DNA of 64,000 nucleotides from the NCBI GenBank assembly GCA_963920575.1, contig OY986973.1:18214062-18278061 (forward strand). Direction: 5' to 3'. Origin of the DNA: Narthecium ossifragum. Its lineage: Eukaryota; Streptophyta; Magnoliopsida; Dioscoreales; Nartheciaceae. The notes under the pieces are model-generated. The model was given only the letters and a program-made list of their open reading frames with translations. It did no database searches and had not been told where the DNA came from. The position numbers were made by a program, and so were the translations under genes. This document shows, one piece after another, positions 23,259 to 34,175 of the stretch. The first letter of the stretch is position 1. Each line of letters opens with the position of its first letter.

Positions 23259-25136
23259 TTATGTGACGATGCGCTCAGCCCGGCCATTCTGAGATGGTGT
23301 ATATGGACATGAAAGTTGATGATGAATGCCACAAGTAGAGAGATGAGTTTTGAAGCGGGAACTTGTGAATTCTGAGCCATCATCACTCTGAAAGATTTTA
23401 ATTTTTGTGGAAAACTGAGTTTCAACATAGGCTTGAAATAAAAGGAATGTATCATAAAACTCAGCTTTGGATTTTAGAGGATAAAACCAAGTGAATCGAG
23501 AATGGTCGTCAATAAATATCACATAATAACGAAATCCCATATTAGATGTTATGGGGGATGGACCCCATAAATCACAGTGAACTAAGCCGAGAATTGTAGA
23601 ATTACGATTTTCATTAATAGAGGAGGGAAGCCGGTGGCTTTTACCAAGTTGACAACTTGAACAAATGGTTGGTTTAGGTAAAATAGAGGTAAGAGATAAA
23701 GCACCAGCTTTATGAAGTAGAGAAACTATTTGATGAGAAGGGTGGCCTAGTCTAGCATGCCACAACTCAAAGGAGGCACGTGATTTATTTGCATGAAGTG
23801 CAGAGAGGAATGCACTGTGTCCACGCTCTAGCACGTATAGACCATCAACACATCGACCGGTTGCCACCACCTTTCCCATCCTGAGGTCCTGTATAGTAAA
23901 ACCAGAATCAGTGAAGGTAACAGAGAATGGAAAGTCTTTGGTAAGTTTGCTTGTGGAAAGTAAATTTTTGGTTAATTGAGGCACAACCAAAACATCGGAA
24001 AGATGAAGAGATGATGGAGAAGAGGAACCAGTATGAGTTATAGGAAGAGAACCTCCATTCCCAACAATCACGTGATCCATACCATTGTAGGTATTAGCAT
24101 GATCTAGATTCGCTACATCATTTGTCATATGAGCGGAAGCGCCGGTGTCGGTGTACCAATCAGTAGCAGAGTTCTCATGCACTGAGCAAGAGACGAAGGA
24201 TTCAGCAAGATGTGCAGAATGATCATTCCGAGTATAACGATCCCAACAAATGGCAGCAATATGACCTTCTTTCCCACAAATCTGACAACGAGGTTTTGAA
24301 GAATCAGAAGGCGGATAGGAACGAGTCTGAGATGGATGTTGGGTAAAATTTTTGCCTCGAAAACCACCATTTTGTCCTCCACAAGTACCACAACCACGAC
24401 CACCACGTGCTTGTTTACCACCACGTTGTTGGCCCGAGGTCCCTAATCTTTGTACCGTGAAAGCGGAGACGGTACCAGTAGAAAGCTCAAGTGATTTAAC
24501 AAATATATCATGGCTCTCGGCTTTGGGAACAACTTCTTTAAAGCTAGGCAGAGGAGATTGAGCAAGCATTGTTGTGGAAAAACTAGAAAATTCTGGACCA
24601 AGACCACGTAAGTACCAATGTACCTTGTCGGTGTCATCGATGGGACGCCCCATGGCAGCAAGTTGATCACAAAGATTCTTGAAGGCACGAGAATACTCAC
24701 TAATACTTCGAGGTCCTTTCTTCATTAGCTGGAGGTCGTCTTTGAGACGTAGCTCTCTCGTCTTTGATTTGTGTGAAAAAGGGTGCTCAAGTGCACTCCA
24801 AACATCACTTGAAGTGGTGAGACCGAGAACTTCGGCCATGGCCTCCTCAGACAAGGAAGAATACAAGAGACTGAGAATAAGTTGATCCTTCTGCTTCCAT
24901 TCAAGAAATTTAGGATTGGGAATAGTAGAGTTATTCTCAGTGATAGTCACGGGAGGAACAGGGTTGGATCCATCAACAATGCCAAAGAAGTCTTGACTTT
25001 GAAGGAGAGGGACTACTTGGCTTCGCCAGAGAAGATAGTTGGTGGAGGACAACTTAATGGAAAGCATGTGGACCATGGTGTTAAAACTAAGAGAGGTAGA
25101 GAAGGAACTAGCAGATAAGGAGCTAGAAGACGCCAT
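23259..25136 (-). pseudogene. Copia gag, protease and most of integrase
   Basis: The start is set at the ATG at 25134-25136 (MASSSSLSAS), just downstream of the primer site; the open frame upstream runs into the LTR. Gag (LSSTNYLLWRSQVVPLLQSQ and following UBN2-type region), zinc knuckle CQICGKEGHIAAIC, protease DTGASAHMTND, GAG-pre-integrase LWHARLGHPS and C-SSCQLGKSHRLP, and integrase core (CDLWGPSP, FIDDHSRFTW, DDGSEFTS, NGRAER). The frame ends in a stop at 23259 right after NGRAERIVT, where family members continue, because of a short deletion. Confidence 0.9.
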
Positions 25137-25174
25137 GGATCGTTGGAGGTGAATCCGTTCACCCTCTGATACCA

Positions 25175-25444
25175 TGTGAAGGTTAGAAAACCTAGAGAAG
25201 ATAATAGAGAGGATTGATGGAACCCACACACATAAGACGGTGTGGTATGTATTATATTAATAGATTTGTTTGTGTACAATGAATATAAACATGCTGGCAT
25301 AATCACTGATTCCATAATTTGTGAAATTAGCTTCCATCTTGAGAAGATTTGTTTCTTTCTAAGGACTTGCTATTCATATCAATAATATTTCCATCTTGAT
25401 AAGATTTCCCTTTCTCTGAAGATGTACCATTCATATCTATAACA
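25175..25444 (-). repeat. 5' LTR of the young copia element
   Basis: 270 bp; partner of 20706-20975. The primer-binding site lies next to it at about 25162-25173 on the minus strand. Confidence 0.95.
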
Positions 25445-25449
25445 TATCT

Positions 25450-26235
25450 CTATGGAAAGAAAGAAATTGGGATGCTCACTGATGCGGAGGAAGCTGAATT
25501 GAGATGCCTAGAGAATCGTCATACTGCAGTTTTACTTCAGCAGAAAGAATTTGTCAGCAGGCGATTTAGACAGAAATGAGTACTTGAAGGTGATCGAAAC
25601 GCAAGTTTTTTCCACAGCCTTGCCAAACGCGGATAGTACAAATCCAAGGTGCTTGAGATTATCTCTGAGAATGGCAGCATCCTCTCTACCCATGAAGAGG
25701 TGTCCACAGCTTTGGTTCAACATTTCAACACCCTCTGGACTGCTGTAGATGCCCCCGTCCATTTTTGACCTCCCTCCTCTCCCGAAATTGAAGCCGAAAG
25801 ATCATGATATTCTCCTATCTGAGGTCACTGAAGAAGAAATATTCACTGTCATGAAAGAAATGGAAAAGGGTCACTGTCTGGGACCTGATGGTTTGCAAAT
25901 CGAGTTTTTCTTGCAATTTTGGGCGGTTGTCAAAGACGATCTTGTCTGCTTGATCAAGGAATTCTTTCACTCATGCAGGCTCCCACCACATTGGAATGAG
26001 ACTTTTGTCTCTCTCATTCCGAAGGTCGACAACCCCCATAGAGTGCGAGATTACCGATCCATCAACCTTCTTAATGTAAAATTCAGGATTATTTCATCAA
26101 TCTTGACGAACCGGTTGCGAAGTGTCATTGGGGATCTCATTGGGCCGGAGCAGTCGGCGTTTGCACCGGACCGAAGTATTTTCGATAATATCTCGGCGGT
26201 GCAAGAACTGCTACATTCTCTTCACTGAGCCATGA
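25450..26235 (+). pseudogene. LINE ORF2: linker and reverse transcriptase fingers
   Basis: Continues the LINE on the far side of the copia insert. The open part from 25749 reads LSEVTEEEIFTVMKEMEKG, GPDGLQIEFFLQFWAVV, WNETFVSLIPKVDNP, YRSINLLNVKFRIISSILTN, GPEQSAFAPDRSIFDNIS: the fingers and early palm of an L1-type reverse transcriptase. The expected conserved GRS/RPI-type residues are partly altered (APDRS, YRSIN). The domain is cut at 26236 by the solo LTR and resumes at 28742. Confidence 0.88.
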
Positions 26236-26460
26236 TGTGAGGATCCGTACCTCCAACCCAGTCCGACTACGTTAGGTCGAGGGTATGGTTTTGTGGTTTG
26301 GCTCAGTTGGCCTTGGGATGCGATCGGGTGATCGCATCGCTGTTTTTGACCCAGGGGCATTTTGGTAAATTTGCTCCCTAGCGGTCGGTTTCACACCCGC
26401 GTTGCACACACGGAGCTCGATCGGGAGAGATCAAATCGGACGGCTGTGATTGATTCCAGC

Positions 26461-26480
26461 TTTCTATAAATAGCACTTTC
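26461..26480 (+). promoter_or_regulatory. TATA-box and CT-rich leader in large solo LTR
   Basis: CTATAAATAG at 26465-26474, followed by a CT-rich tract to about 26540. The sister LTR has CTATATAAGG at about 34887 at the matching place, also followed by a CT-rich tract (to about 34960). The shared layout supports an LTR promoter and gives transcription on the plus strand. Confidence 0.6.
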
Positions 26481-27014
26481 TTTTCTCTCTCTCTTTCCTT
26501 CTTCTCCAGTCATTTTCTCTCTCTCACTCTCTTTCTCTCTCCTACCGGCTGAGTTAGGGCTTCGGATCGCGATCTTCGAGGAGCGGATCTTGGCGATCGG
26601 ACTTGGTGGATACGTAGAGGAGCTCCCCTGCTTGTTCAAGTAGGTGTTTCTACCCCGATCGTATGATTGGGTTCTCTTAGGATAAGTTTATTGTGTTTTT
26701 GATGTAGTTATACATAGTAGAATGTTGTGTAGCTTAGTACATGAGTGTTATACCTTGCTTAGAGTATCTCTACCATGTGGTTTCGTATTTTATCGGACGA
26801 TTCGCGTTTTATCGCCGGTTTGTCAGTTTTTGACCGTTTGGACCTAGATCTGAGTTTTAACTGTAAAAATCTTATTTTCTTCTTACCAATAGCTTCCCCA
26901 TCATTTATTACGCGTGCCTGCAAAATTTCATCGATTTTCGATAAGCTTTGATAGATCAAATCCAAGAAATTAGATTTCTGGCACTGTTCTTAGGAACTGT
27001 GCACTAGGCCTGGC

Positions 27015-27336
27015 GGTCGATCGTCGAATCGACCGTCAAGCGTTGTCACACTTTATCCATGCCTCATGGTCGACTGTCGGATCGACAGTGAGGCTCTGTC
27101 TCATTTTGGGTCTCCCAGGGTTGATTGTCCGATCGACCATGGGTCGATTCTCCGATCGACCGTGGGTTCTTACCCTTTTCCCTCTTTACCTCACGGTCGA
27201 TCGTCACATCGACCGTGAGGCTCTGTCTTCTTTTTGGCTTCCCAGGGTCGATGTCCCGATCAACCGTGGCCCTTTTGCTCTTCCCACGTTTTGGTCTCAC
27301 GGTCGACCGTCGGATCGACCGTCGCATCGACCGTGA
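27015..27336. repeat. Array of seven GGTCGA-N8-TCGACC palindromes in solo LTR
   Basis: Twenty-bp palindromic sites of the form GGTCGA-N8-TCGACC start at 27015, 27068, 27119, 27142, 27195, 27246 and 27301, some with one or two changes, plus a half site after the last. Spacing is 51-55 bp except the 23-bp step at 27119-27142. Two alternating types occur, one with CCGTCGGA-like and one with TGTCCCGA-like centres. Confidence 0.88.
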
Positions 27337-28741
27337 GCCCATGAATAGTGTTTTCTTGCTTCCTTTGATTGGTTTTTCGTTCATGATAGATACTCAATCA
27401 TGTTAGGGAGCATGCATGCTGTTATCACGGGGTTTTCAATAGATTTTGATTGAGATTGGAAATGGATCGTGCGTTTATTGTTTTGACGGATTTATGAGTT
27501 GACTTGCATTTAAATACCTAGTTGGATGGTAAGCTTAAATGCTCTTGTTGGCTTGGCCGGGGTTGTATTCCCTTGTAACAATTTCTGTTGACGGCTGTGG
27601 ACGCCGTTGTAATGCCAAAATTGGCTTTGTTGTTGCTGCTTGGTCGTTGGCCAATTAACTGCGGGGTAACTGTCGAACCTTAGTCTGTCAGGTGTCGGAG
27701 AGCACTGAAGACTATTGTATATCTGTGTTTATCGTTTTGGTCTAATCGTTGTATTGTTAGTGTAGCTTATATGTATTTGAGACCCTTGCTATGCTCACAT
27801 CTTTGGCCTAGCTATAGGCTATGCCTTGCCCTGTATAATTGGTGTCATGTTGTTGCATGTTTATATCTCTTTATCTGTGCCTGAGCATTGCATGCATCTT
27901 GTTTGCATTAGAGCATAAGGCTAGGGTGCGGGTGAATAGGGTCTTCGTTGATCCGAGGCTCTCGGGTAGCTCGGATCTAGCCCTAGGACCGTGACTGGGT
28001 AGCAAGGACTAGGGCGTGATTGTTATGCCAAATCTCTGTATTCTCAAGGATGGATCTAGTTGGTTGCTATCTGTTATTTGAGGTGTAGAGGTCGCATAGA
28101 GTTCTCGTCTCATGCTCAGTATCCGTGTTAAGGGAGGTTACGTGCTGTCCTGGATCCTACCCCTTTGTTGTTCAGCACTATGCGCTTGGTGGTTGAGAGG
28201 GACGGCTGTTGACGGTTGAGGTCACAGAGCGCGTGCCCTGGGGTAGGCGGTGGACGTAACGTGAGTTTCCCTTAGAGATGAGACAGAACCTGGGGCTTTG
28301 TAGTTTCCCTTTTTTCCTGTGCGACGTAGAATAGAGTAGAACCCTACTGAGCTTATTGCTCACTCCTACCCAGGCTGCGTTTGCAGGTGCATGCATCGGC
28401 TCTTCCTCGGTGGTTCCAGCCGGATCAGGTCTTGGTGGCACGTCGACTTCAGGAGGCGTTTGAGGTTTCAGAGGGACGGATGTACATTTTGACAGCTTTT
28501 GTTTAAAGTTGTCTTTTGAGGATGATGTATTTAATGTTGAATATATGAAATATTGTTCCATCTTTTGATTGAGTTTTATTCCGTAATGTAATATATAGTT
28601 TTACCCTTATGCCCTTGGAAGTCTTTAAGTTCAAATTATTTTCGCTTTGTGTATTGTTGCGCTGCGTCGGATGTAAATAGTATAGGTCTCCCCTCACGTC
28701 CCGCCCCGGATGGGTTCGCTGGGTCGGCGCGTGACACCTGA

Positions 28742-29614
28742 AGACATGCCCTTTAATGGTTGTAAAGGTTTGACATCAGATCAGCTTATGATTGTGTAAG
28801 CTGGAGTGTTTTGGACCATGTTTTGGTTGTTATGGATTTCCCTCAAAAATGGCGGTTATGGATCTCTACCTGTCTCTTGTTCACCTCTTTTGCGCTGATC
28901 GTCAATGGCAACATCTCCGGGCACTTCCCTATCTCCTGAGGCCTCCACCAAGGAGATCCAATCTCCTCCTTCCTCTTTATCCTAGTCCAAGAGGTGTTGT
29001 CTCTCCTTCTCAAGAGGAACATTACTGGCCTTAGAGGAGTCAAATTCTACCGAGAGAGATCGAACTTCTCTCATTTGTTATAAGCTGACGATTGTCTCTT
29101 GATCACCAAGGCCTCAGTTGAAGAAGCAGTCAAGATCCAATCTATCTTTGTTGAGTTTCAATCCATGTCAGGACTGGAGGTTAATCAAGCTAAATCTAAA
29201 GTAAGGTTCTCTCCATGCACCGATGAGGCTCGCCGGACTTCTATTTGTCAGATCTTGAGAATTGCAGAGGAGCAGGGGTCTCTTAAATATCTCGGAGTTC
29301 CAGTCGATGGGGGGAGGCTTAAGGCCGGTGCTTTCATCAACCTCATTGACTCTTTCAATTCTAGACTCTCTCAATGGGGTGCCCTCAAGCTGGTTGGTGC
29401 CGCCCGCGTTACTCTAATTAAGTCCGTTCTACATGCATTTCCTACCCACACCTTTATGGCTATTCATGTCCCAGTTTCTGTCACCAAGAAGCTTGAGTTT
29501 TTTGCGAGGAATTTTCTGTGGGATGGCAATAAAGGGGGCCGTATAGCTTGGGAAATGGTATGTAGTCCTCGGGAGGCAGGGGGATTGGGGCTCCACCGGT
29601 TCAACACGTGGTAG
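28742..29614 (+). pseudogene. LINE ORF2: reverse transcriptase palm and thumb
   Basis: After the solo LTR the palm continues in frame (SAYDCVSWSVLDHVLVVMDF at about 28777-28836), then GLHQGDPISSFLFIL-type and ADDCLLITK motifs (about 28935-29110; the residue before ADD is a stop), then an open thumb: KIQSIFVEFQSMSGLEVNQA, LKYLGVPVDGGRLKAGAFIN, ARVTLIKSVLHAFPTH, FARNFLWDG. The block from 29099 to 29614 is open for 171 codons. Confidence 0.88.
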
Positions 29615-31034
29615 AAGGCTCTGAGGCTTAATAGGGCAGCTGACTTATACTTGCATCCAAACTCAATCTAGAACAAAATTACCAGGGCCAAATATAAATG
29701 GGTGGGCAAAATCCCTAAACCCTAAAGAACTACAGCTTGGCCTCCGATAGATCCCAGGACCTAACAGTAAGTTAAGTGTTATGTCTGATTCATGGATTTT
29801 CGATGCTCCTCTCTTGTCTTCCCCTTCCTTCTTCTCCTCTGCTTTGTCGGACGATTTGGTGGTTGGCGACTTGCTTTTGGGATCGGGTGATTGCAAGCCA
29901 GAGCTTCTCTCCTCCTTTCATCTGGATTTTTGCTCAAGGATCTTGAGGATCCAGCAGCAGAGGGAAACTAAAGATTGTGGCTTGGTGCTTCAGCAAGTCT
30001 GGTGCTTCAGAAAGTCTGGTGTGATCTCCTCAGCTGCTCTCTATAGCTGGCTGTCAAGAAGAGAGCAGTCGGCATGGCTGGGCGAAGAAATTTGCTCTGG
30101 TTGGGTTAACTTCTGGAAAAAACCGGCCGGCCCAAGAGTCAATTTTTACCTCTGGAAACTCCTCCACAACAAACTAATCTCAGCATAAGCTCTTTGGCAT
30201 TGGGGCTGCATTGTTGATCCTACTTGTTTGAGATGTAACGCTGCTATTGAAGATCTGTAGCACATCCTTCACTATGAGTTCGCCAAGGCCATCTGGGATC
30301 GCTTTGCTTCAGGTTGGCATCCCCCTTCCTCTATTGCTGATTGCTGGACACTCTTTTTCCAAATCTTCTCGAGCAAAACTGGAGGAACGCAAGACAACCG
30401 TCACATACATACTTTGGTGGCTTTGGAAAGAAAGGAACACGATGGTTTTTGACAATCAGAAGCTCCACCCGTCACTGCTGTCTCGCGTAATCTCCAGACA
30501 GGTTAGAGAATTCTCCTCCTCTCTAATCTGTTCTTCATCTTCTCCTCCTCGCTCTCCTTCTCCGCACCTGTCCCCTGTCCTCCGAACGGATGCAACAATC
30601 AGTTTTGGTTTGGTTGGGATTGATGCCATCCTTTTTTCTGGTTCCTCTTTTGTTTGGAGTTGGTCCTCTTGTTTGCATGTCCAGTCTGTGGTTGAAGGCG
30701 AGCTTCTTGCCCTCTGGGGTGGGCTTGTTGAAGCTCACCAGAAAGGAATCTCAAAGCTTGTCGTTGAATCTGACTCCAAGCTCGCCATCAACCTCATCTC
30801 TGGTTGTACGGTTTGACCGTCTGAGCTCTTGCACATCCTTCGATAGATTTGGAAACTTTCATGTCTTTTTTCTTCTGTTTTGTTTGTTCACATCCCTCGC
30901 GAATTTAATGTGGCTGTGGATCATTTTGCTGGTTTAGCTAGAGCTGGCCCACTCCAGCCACCTCTAACTGCCTTTTTAATCCTCTCTTCTCTTCCCCAGC
31001 ACTCGGGCTTAACTAATAATAATAAAAAAGAGAT
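29615..31034 (+). pseudogene. LINE ORF2: zinc-binding region, RNase H and A-rich tail
   Basis: Zinc-binding region (VNFYLWKLLHNKLISA, CLRCNAAIEDL, about 30120-30260), linker with LWKERNTMVFDNQ (about 30420-30460), then RNase H (ISFGLVGIDAILFSG, VEGELLALWGGLVEAHQKG, KLVVESDSKLAINLIS, 30595-30810; FVHIPREFNVAVDHFAGLAR, 30881-30940). The LINE ends in AATAATAATAAAAAAG at 31016-31031. Multiple stops and frame changes. Confidence 0.85.
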
Positions 31035-31439
31035 AAGTTCGGGGGCTTTTATCCAAAGCCCATATAATATTCGGCCACCTCTGTGCCCGATTTCACGATC
31101 GGACTTTGTGGATTGCCTCATGAGGCCTCCACCATTTCTCCTACACCTGTCCCATGCTCCGAAGAGCCATCTTTGTCGGCAATCAAGTTCCGGCAAACAT
31201 CAGCCGCCGAATCTACCATTTCTATTTTCCAACCCAAATCAATCTTTTCATATATTCATAAGGGTATTTTTGTCATCTATATATTAATAACTAATTAAAA
31301 GAATTAATAAATGGGGTTATAATCTTTGATTAAGTGATAAAAGCTCCATATTAGACAATGTTTTTGGTAAAATCCTCGTTTGGTATTTTTTTTAAGATTA
31401 TAACCCCAAATATGGAGAAAATTATGGAAGAAAAGTGGA
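31035..31439. other. Spacer between LINE and A-rich repeat
   Basis: No gene. An inverted pair TGGGGTTATAATCTT (about 31313) and AAGATTATAACCCCA (about 31396) encloses about 70 bp and may be a small foldback element. Confidence 0.5.
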
Positions 31440-32161
31440 GGTGATTAAAGAGACCCTTGATGGACAATCTCAGCCAACGGAGTATTAAGTTGTGATTTGG
31501 GGAGTTAAAAAGATAAAAATGAAGGACATATAAAAATGGAGTTAAAAAAGATAAAAAGGAAGGAAAGAAAAAAAAAGAGTTAAAAAAGATTTAAAACAAG
31601 GAAAGATAAAAATGGAGGAGAGATGAAAATGTAGGAAAGATAAAAATGGAGTTAAAAACATAAAAATAAAGTTAAAAAGATAAATGAAGAAAAATTAAAA
31701 TAGAGTTAAAAGTAAAAATGCAGAAAATATAAAAATGAAGAAAGATAAAAATGCATTTATAAAGATAAAAATACATTTAGAAAGATAAAAAGGAGTTCAA
31801 ATGATAAAAGTGGAGTTAAAAAGATGAAAATACGGGAAAGATAAAAATGCATTTAAAAGGATAAAAATGAATTTGAAAAGATTAAAATGCATTTTAAAAG
31901 GTGAATATTAATTTAAAAATGTGAAAATACATTAAAAAAGATGAAAATGCGTGAAAGATAAAAATGGATTTAAAAAGATCAAAATGAATTTGAAAAGATG
32001 AAATACATTTAAAAAGATGAAAATGGAGTTAAAAAGATAAAAATAAAGTTAAAAAGATAAAACTGGAGTTAAAAAGATGAAAATACAAGAAAGATAAAAA
32101 TACATTTAAAAAGATGAAAATGGAGTTAAAAAGATGAAAATAAAGTTAAAAGGATAAAAAT

Positions 32162-32579
32162 GATTTTTACTTATTAATCCCAATAAACTTCTTAAATATC
32201 AAAATACTCCTCAATAGTTTGATATTATACATGTACCTCTCAAAACATGAGAAAGTGGTTAATTTACCCCTCCGTCAACCTCCGTCAGTCTAGCTAACTT
32301 AACCATGGTTATAACCTGACCAGGACATGTAAATTTACTTAATTGCCCATGTTACATATCTAGGCATTAATATTTGAAGCCTATCAATCAGGGGTAATAA
32401 CGTCTTTTTAGCTGTCGCCGTTAACGACGTTAAGAATATTCTTTATTGATTAGCTGACAAGTAACCCGAGGGGCAGATTAACCCTTTTCTCAAGTTTTGA
32501 GGGGTACATGTATAATATCAAACTATTGAGGGGTAAGTTTGATATTTAAGAAGTTTTTAGAGATTAATACGTAAAAATC
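32162..32579. mobile_element. MITE with about 85-bp terminal inverted repeats
   Basis: Left end GATTTTTACTTATTAATC and right end (reverse complement) GATTTTTACGTATTAATC. The match continues through ACTTCTTAAATATCAAA and CTCAATAGTTTGATATTATA to about 85 bp in from each end. 418 bp, no ORF. The target duplication is obscured by the surrounding A-rich repeat. Confidence 0.85.
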
Positions 32580-33025
32580 CCAAAAGATAAAAATGGAGTT
32601 AAAAACATGAAAATGCATTTAAAAATATGAAAATGGAGTTAAAAAGATAAAAATAAAGTTAAAAAGATAAAAATGGTCTTAAAAAGATAAAAATATATTT
32701 AAAAAGATAAAAATGCATTAAAAAGATAAAATGAATTTGAAAAGATAAAAATGCATTAAAAAATATGAAAATAAAATTAAAAGTTGAAAATACATTTAAG
32801 AAGATAAAAATGGAGTTAAAAAGATGAATATATAGGAAAGATAAAAATACATTTAAAAAGATAAAAATGAATTTGAAAAGATAAAAAATGCATTTAAAAA
32901 GATGAAAATAAATTTAAAAAGTTAAAAATACATTTAAAAAGATAAAAATGCATTTAAAAAGATGAAAATGCATTTAAAAAGATAGAAATGAAGTTGAAAA
33001 GATAGAAATGAAGTTGAAAAGATAA

Positions 33026-34124
33026 GGCCTGTTTGGTTTAGCCACAGAAAACTGGACTGAAAATATGTTTGGTTTCCAGCTTTTGAAACATTTTCTGAAA
33101 AAGGAAAACAGTATTTTCTGGAAAATATGAAAACGTCAAAATCACGTTTTCATTTCGTGAAAATGGAAACACTCCCGCCTGGGTTGTCTCGCGATCTCTT
33201 CCTCACCATAGCCGGTCGGTGTCACCGGATACCGCCGCCATCGACCACGATCCTGAGCACACTCCTCCCTCTCCTCCTTCCTTCGATGCTCTCCTTCTCC
33301 AACCCTGGGAACCCGGCTCCGCCACCGTTCGCTTCCTTCTCCGAGCTCCCTCTCTCCACCCGATCTCTCTCTCACTCCCTCATTGCCGCTTCCGACGGTG
33401 AGGAGATGTCGGAGAGCTGTGAGGACGTCGACGAGGTCGACGACGGCGAAGGCAGCCATTGGCGGCGGTTTCGACGAGCAAGGGGAGGATGGCAGCGCTT
33501 GGCGAAGGGGGTCCGGCGGACATGGCTCGCGAGACGTGAGAGGGTTGACGACGACGGTGTCGTCTCGTAGTTTGGGCTTGATAGGAGAGGCGACCGGCGA
33601 GGGAAATGAGGGAGGAAGGGGCGGCGGGGGATGAAGGAGGCGGAGGTGTGGGCGCTCGGCAGACCCACTTTGCTTAGGCGGTGCCGATGGTGTCGAGGAG
33701 AACTCGGCGGCGGCTGGATAGGAAGGAAGTAGAGGGGAGTCGGCTGGGTGGAGAAGGGGAGAGGACGATGCTGGAGACCTTTGGGTTGGTGTAAGGGAAC
33801 GGCTAAGATGGAGTGGAGATATAGATGGAGGGCTTAGATTAATTGAAGGGGCTAATGTGTTAGAATGACAGCTATGGTTTGATAGAATGGACGATGGTGA
33901 TTTATTTGGATTTGATGATGGATGGCTCTTGCCTCTTGTGGAGATTTGACTTGTCTATTTCATCCTTACAACAAGAGAGGCCTAGATTAAAAATGACTTC
34001 TTATTTTTTAATATTTCAAACCAATCATGTTTTCATATTTTCATTTTCAAAAAATAAAAACAAAAAACAGAAAATGAAAACACAAAATGAAAATAGAAAA
34101 CATTTTCCAAAACCAAACAACACC
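33026..34124. mobile_element. Tourist/Harbinger-like non-autonomous element (1.1 kb) with GC-rich core
   Basis: Ends GGCCTGTTTGGTTT (33026) and, in reverse complement, GGTGTTGTTTGGTTT (34110-34124), flanked by TAA on both sides (33023-33025 and 34125-34127), the 3-bp target typical of PIF/Harbinger. The core, about 33180-33760, is much more GC-rich than the rest and has open frames on both strands (33127-33570 plus, 147 codons; others overlapping), none with a domain I recognise. The core may be captured host DNA. Confidence 0.78.
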
Positions 34125-34175
34125 TAATAATGCTGGAAACATAAAAATGGAGTTAAAAAGATAAAAATACAGATA

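Larger units (their letters stand above)
20706..25444 (-). mobile_element. Young Ty1/copia retrotransposon, 4,739 bp, TATCT target duplication
   Basis: Two 270-bp LTRs (20706-20975 and 25175-25444) differ at only two positions. TATCT is duplicated at 20701-20705 and 25445-25449. Read on the minus strand, the 5' LTR is followed after a 1-nt gap by GGTATCAGAGGG, the usual initiator-Met primer site, and the 3' LTR is preceded by GCGGGAGGG, a polypurine tract. Domain order is gag, protease, integrase, reverse transcriptase, RNase H, so it is Ty1/copia. The short LTRs and compact size recall the Ale/Retrofit lineage (inference). Two frame breaks in pol make this copy non-autonomous despite its youth. 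Confidence 0.96.
26236..28736. mobile_element. Large solo LTR (2,501 bp) inside the LINE reverse transcriptase
   Basis: Starts TGTGAGG and ends GCGTGACA. Flanks are CATGA (26231-26235) and CCTGA (28737-28741), a 5-bp duplication with one change. Removing it joins the LINE reverse transcriptase in frame. It is homologous over its length to the element at 34604-36977: same start, a shared AGGGGCATTTTGGTAAAT stretch near the start, a TATAAATA box (26466-26473 here), CT-rich leader, palindrome array and end. No internal genes. I infer a Ty3/gypsy-type LTR from its size only. Confidence 0.85.
17805..31034 (+). mobile_element. L1-type LINE, interrupted by three LTR elements
   Basis: Host element of the whole block. 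Its parts are 17805-18391, 19620-20705, 25450-26235 and 28742-31034, about 4.75 kb once the inserts and their duplicated 5-mers are removed. Order on the plus strand: ORF1 (DUF4283 and CCHC knuckle), stub of endonuclease, reverse transcriptase, thumb, zinc-binding region, RNase H, then an A-rich tail (AATAATAATAAAAAAG, 31016-31031). The tail and the candidate 11-bp target duplication (17794-17804 and 31035-31045) fit LINE integration. Most of the endonuclease is missing and many stops are present, so it is dead. Confidence 0.85.
31440..34175. repeat. A-rich degenerate minisatellite (about 17-bp unit), broken by two DNA elements
   Basis: Long runs of a degenerate unit close to AAAGATAAAAATGGAGTTAA fill 31500-32161 and 32583-33025 and return briefly at 34135-34168. 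The unit varies (GGAGTT, GCATTT, GAATTT, ATACAT centres). The interruptions are the MITE at 32162-32579 and the element at 33026-34124. All frames on the plus strand are Lys-rich with stops, so it is not coding. Confidence 0.88.

Noticed and set aside
27015..27336. Palindrome array as a CRISPR array
   Set aside because: Spacers are similar to each other, the sites are imperfect palindromes within an LTR, and the sequence is plant nuclear DNA.
31500..33025. Lys-rich protein encoded by the A-rich repeat
   Set aside because: Stops in every frame and drifting unit length; not coding.
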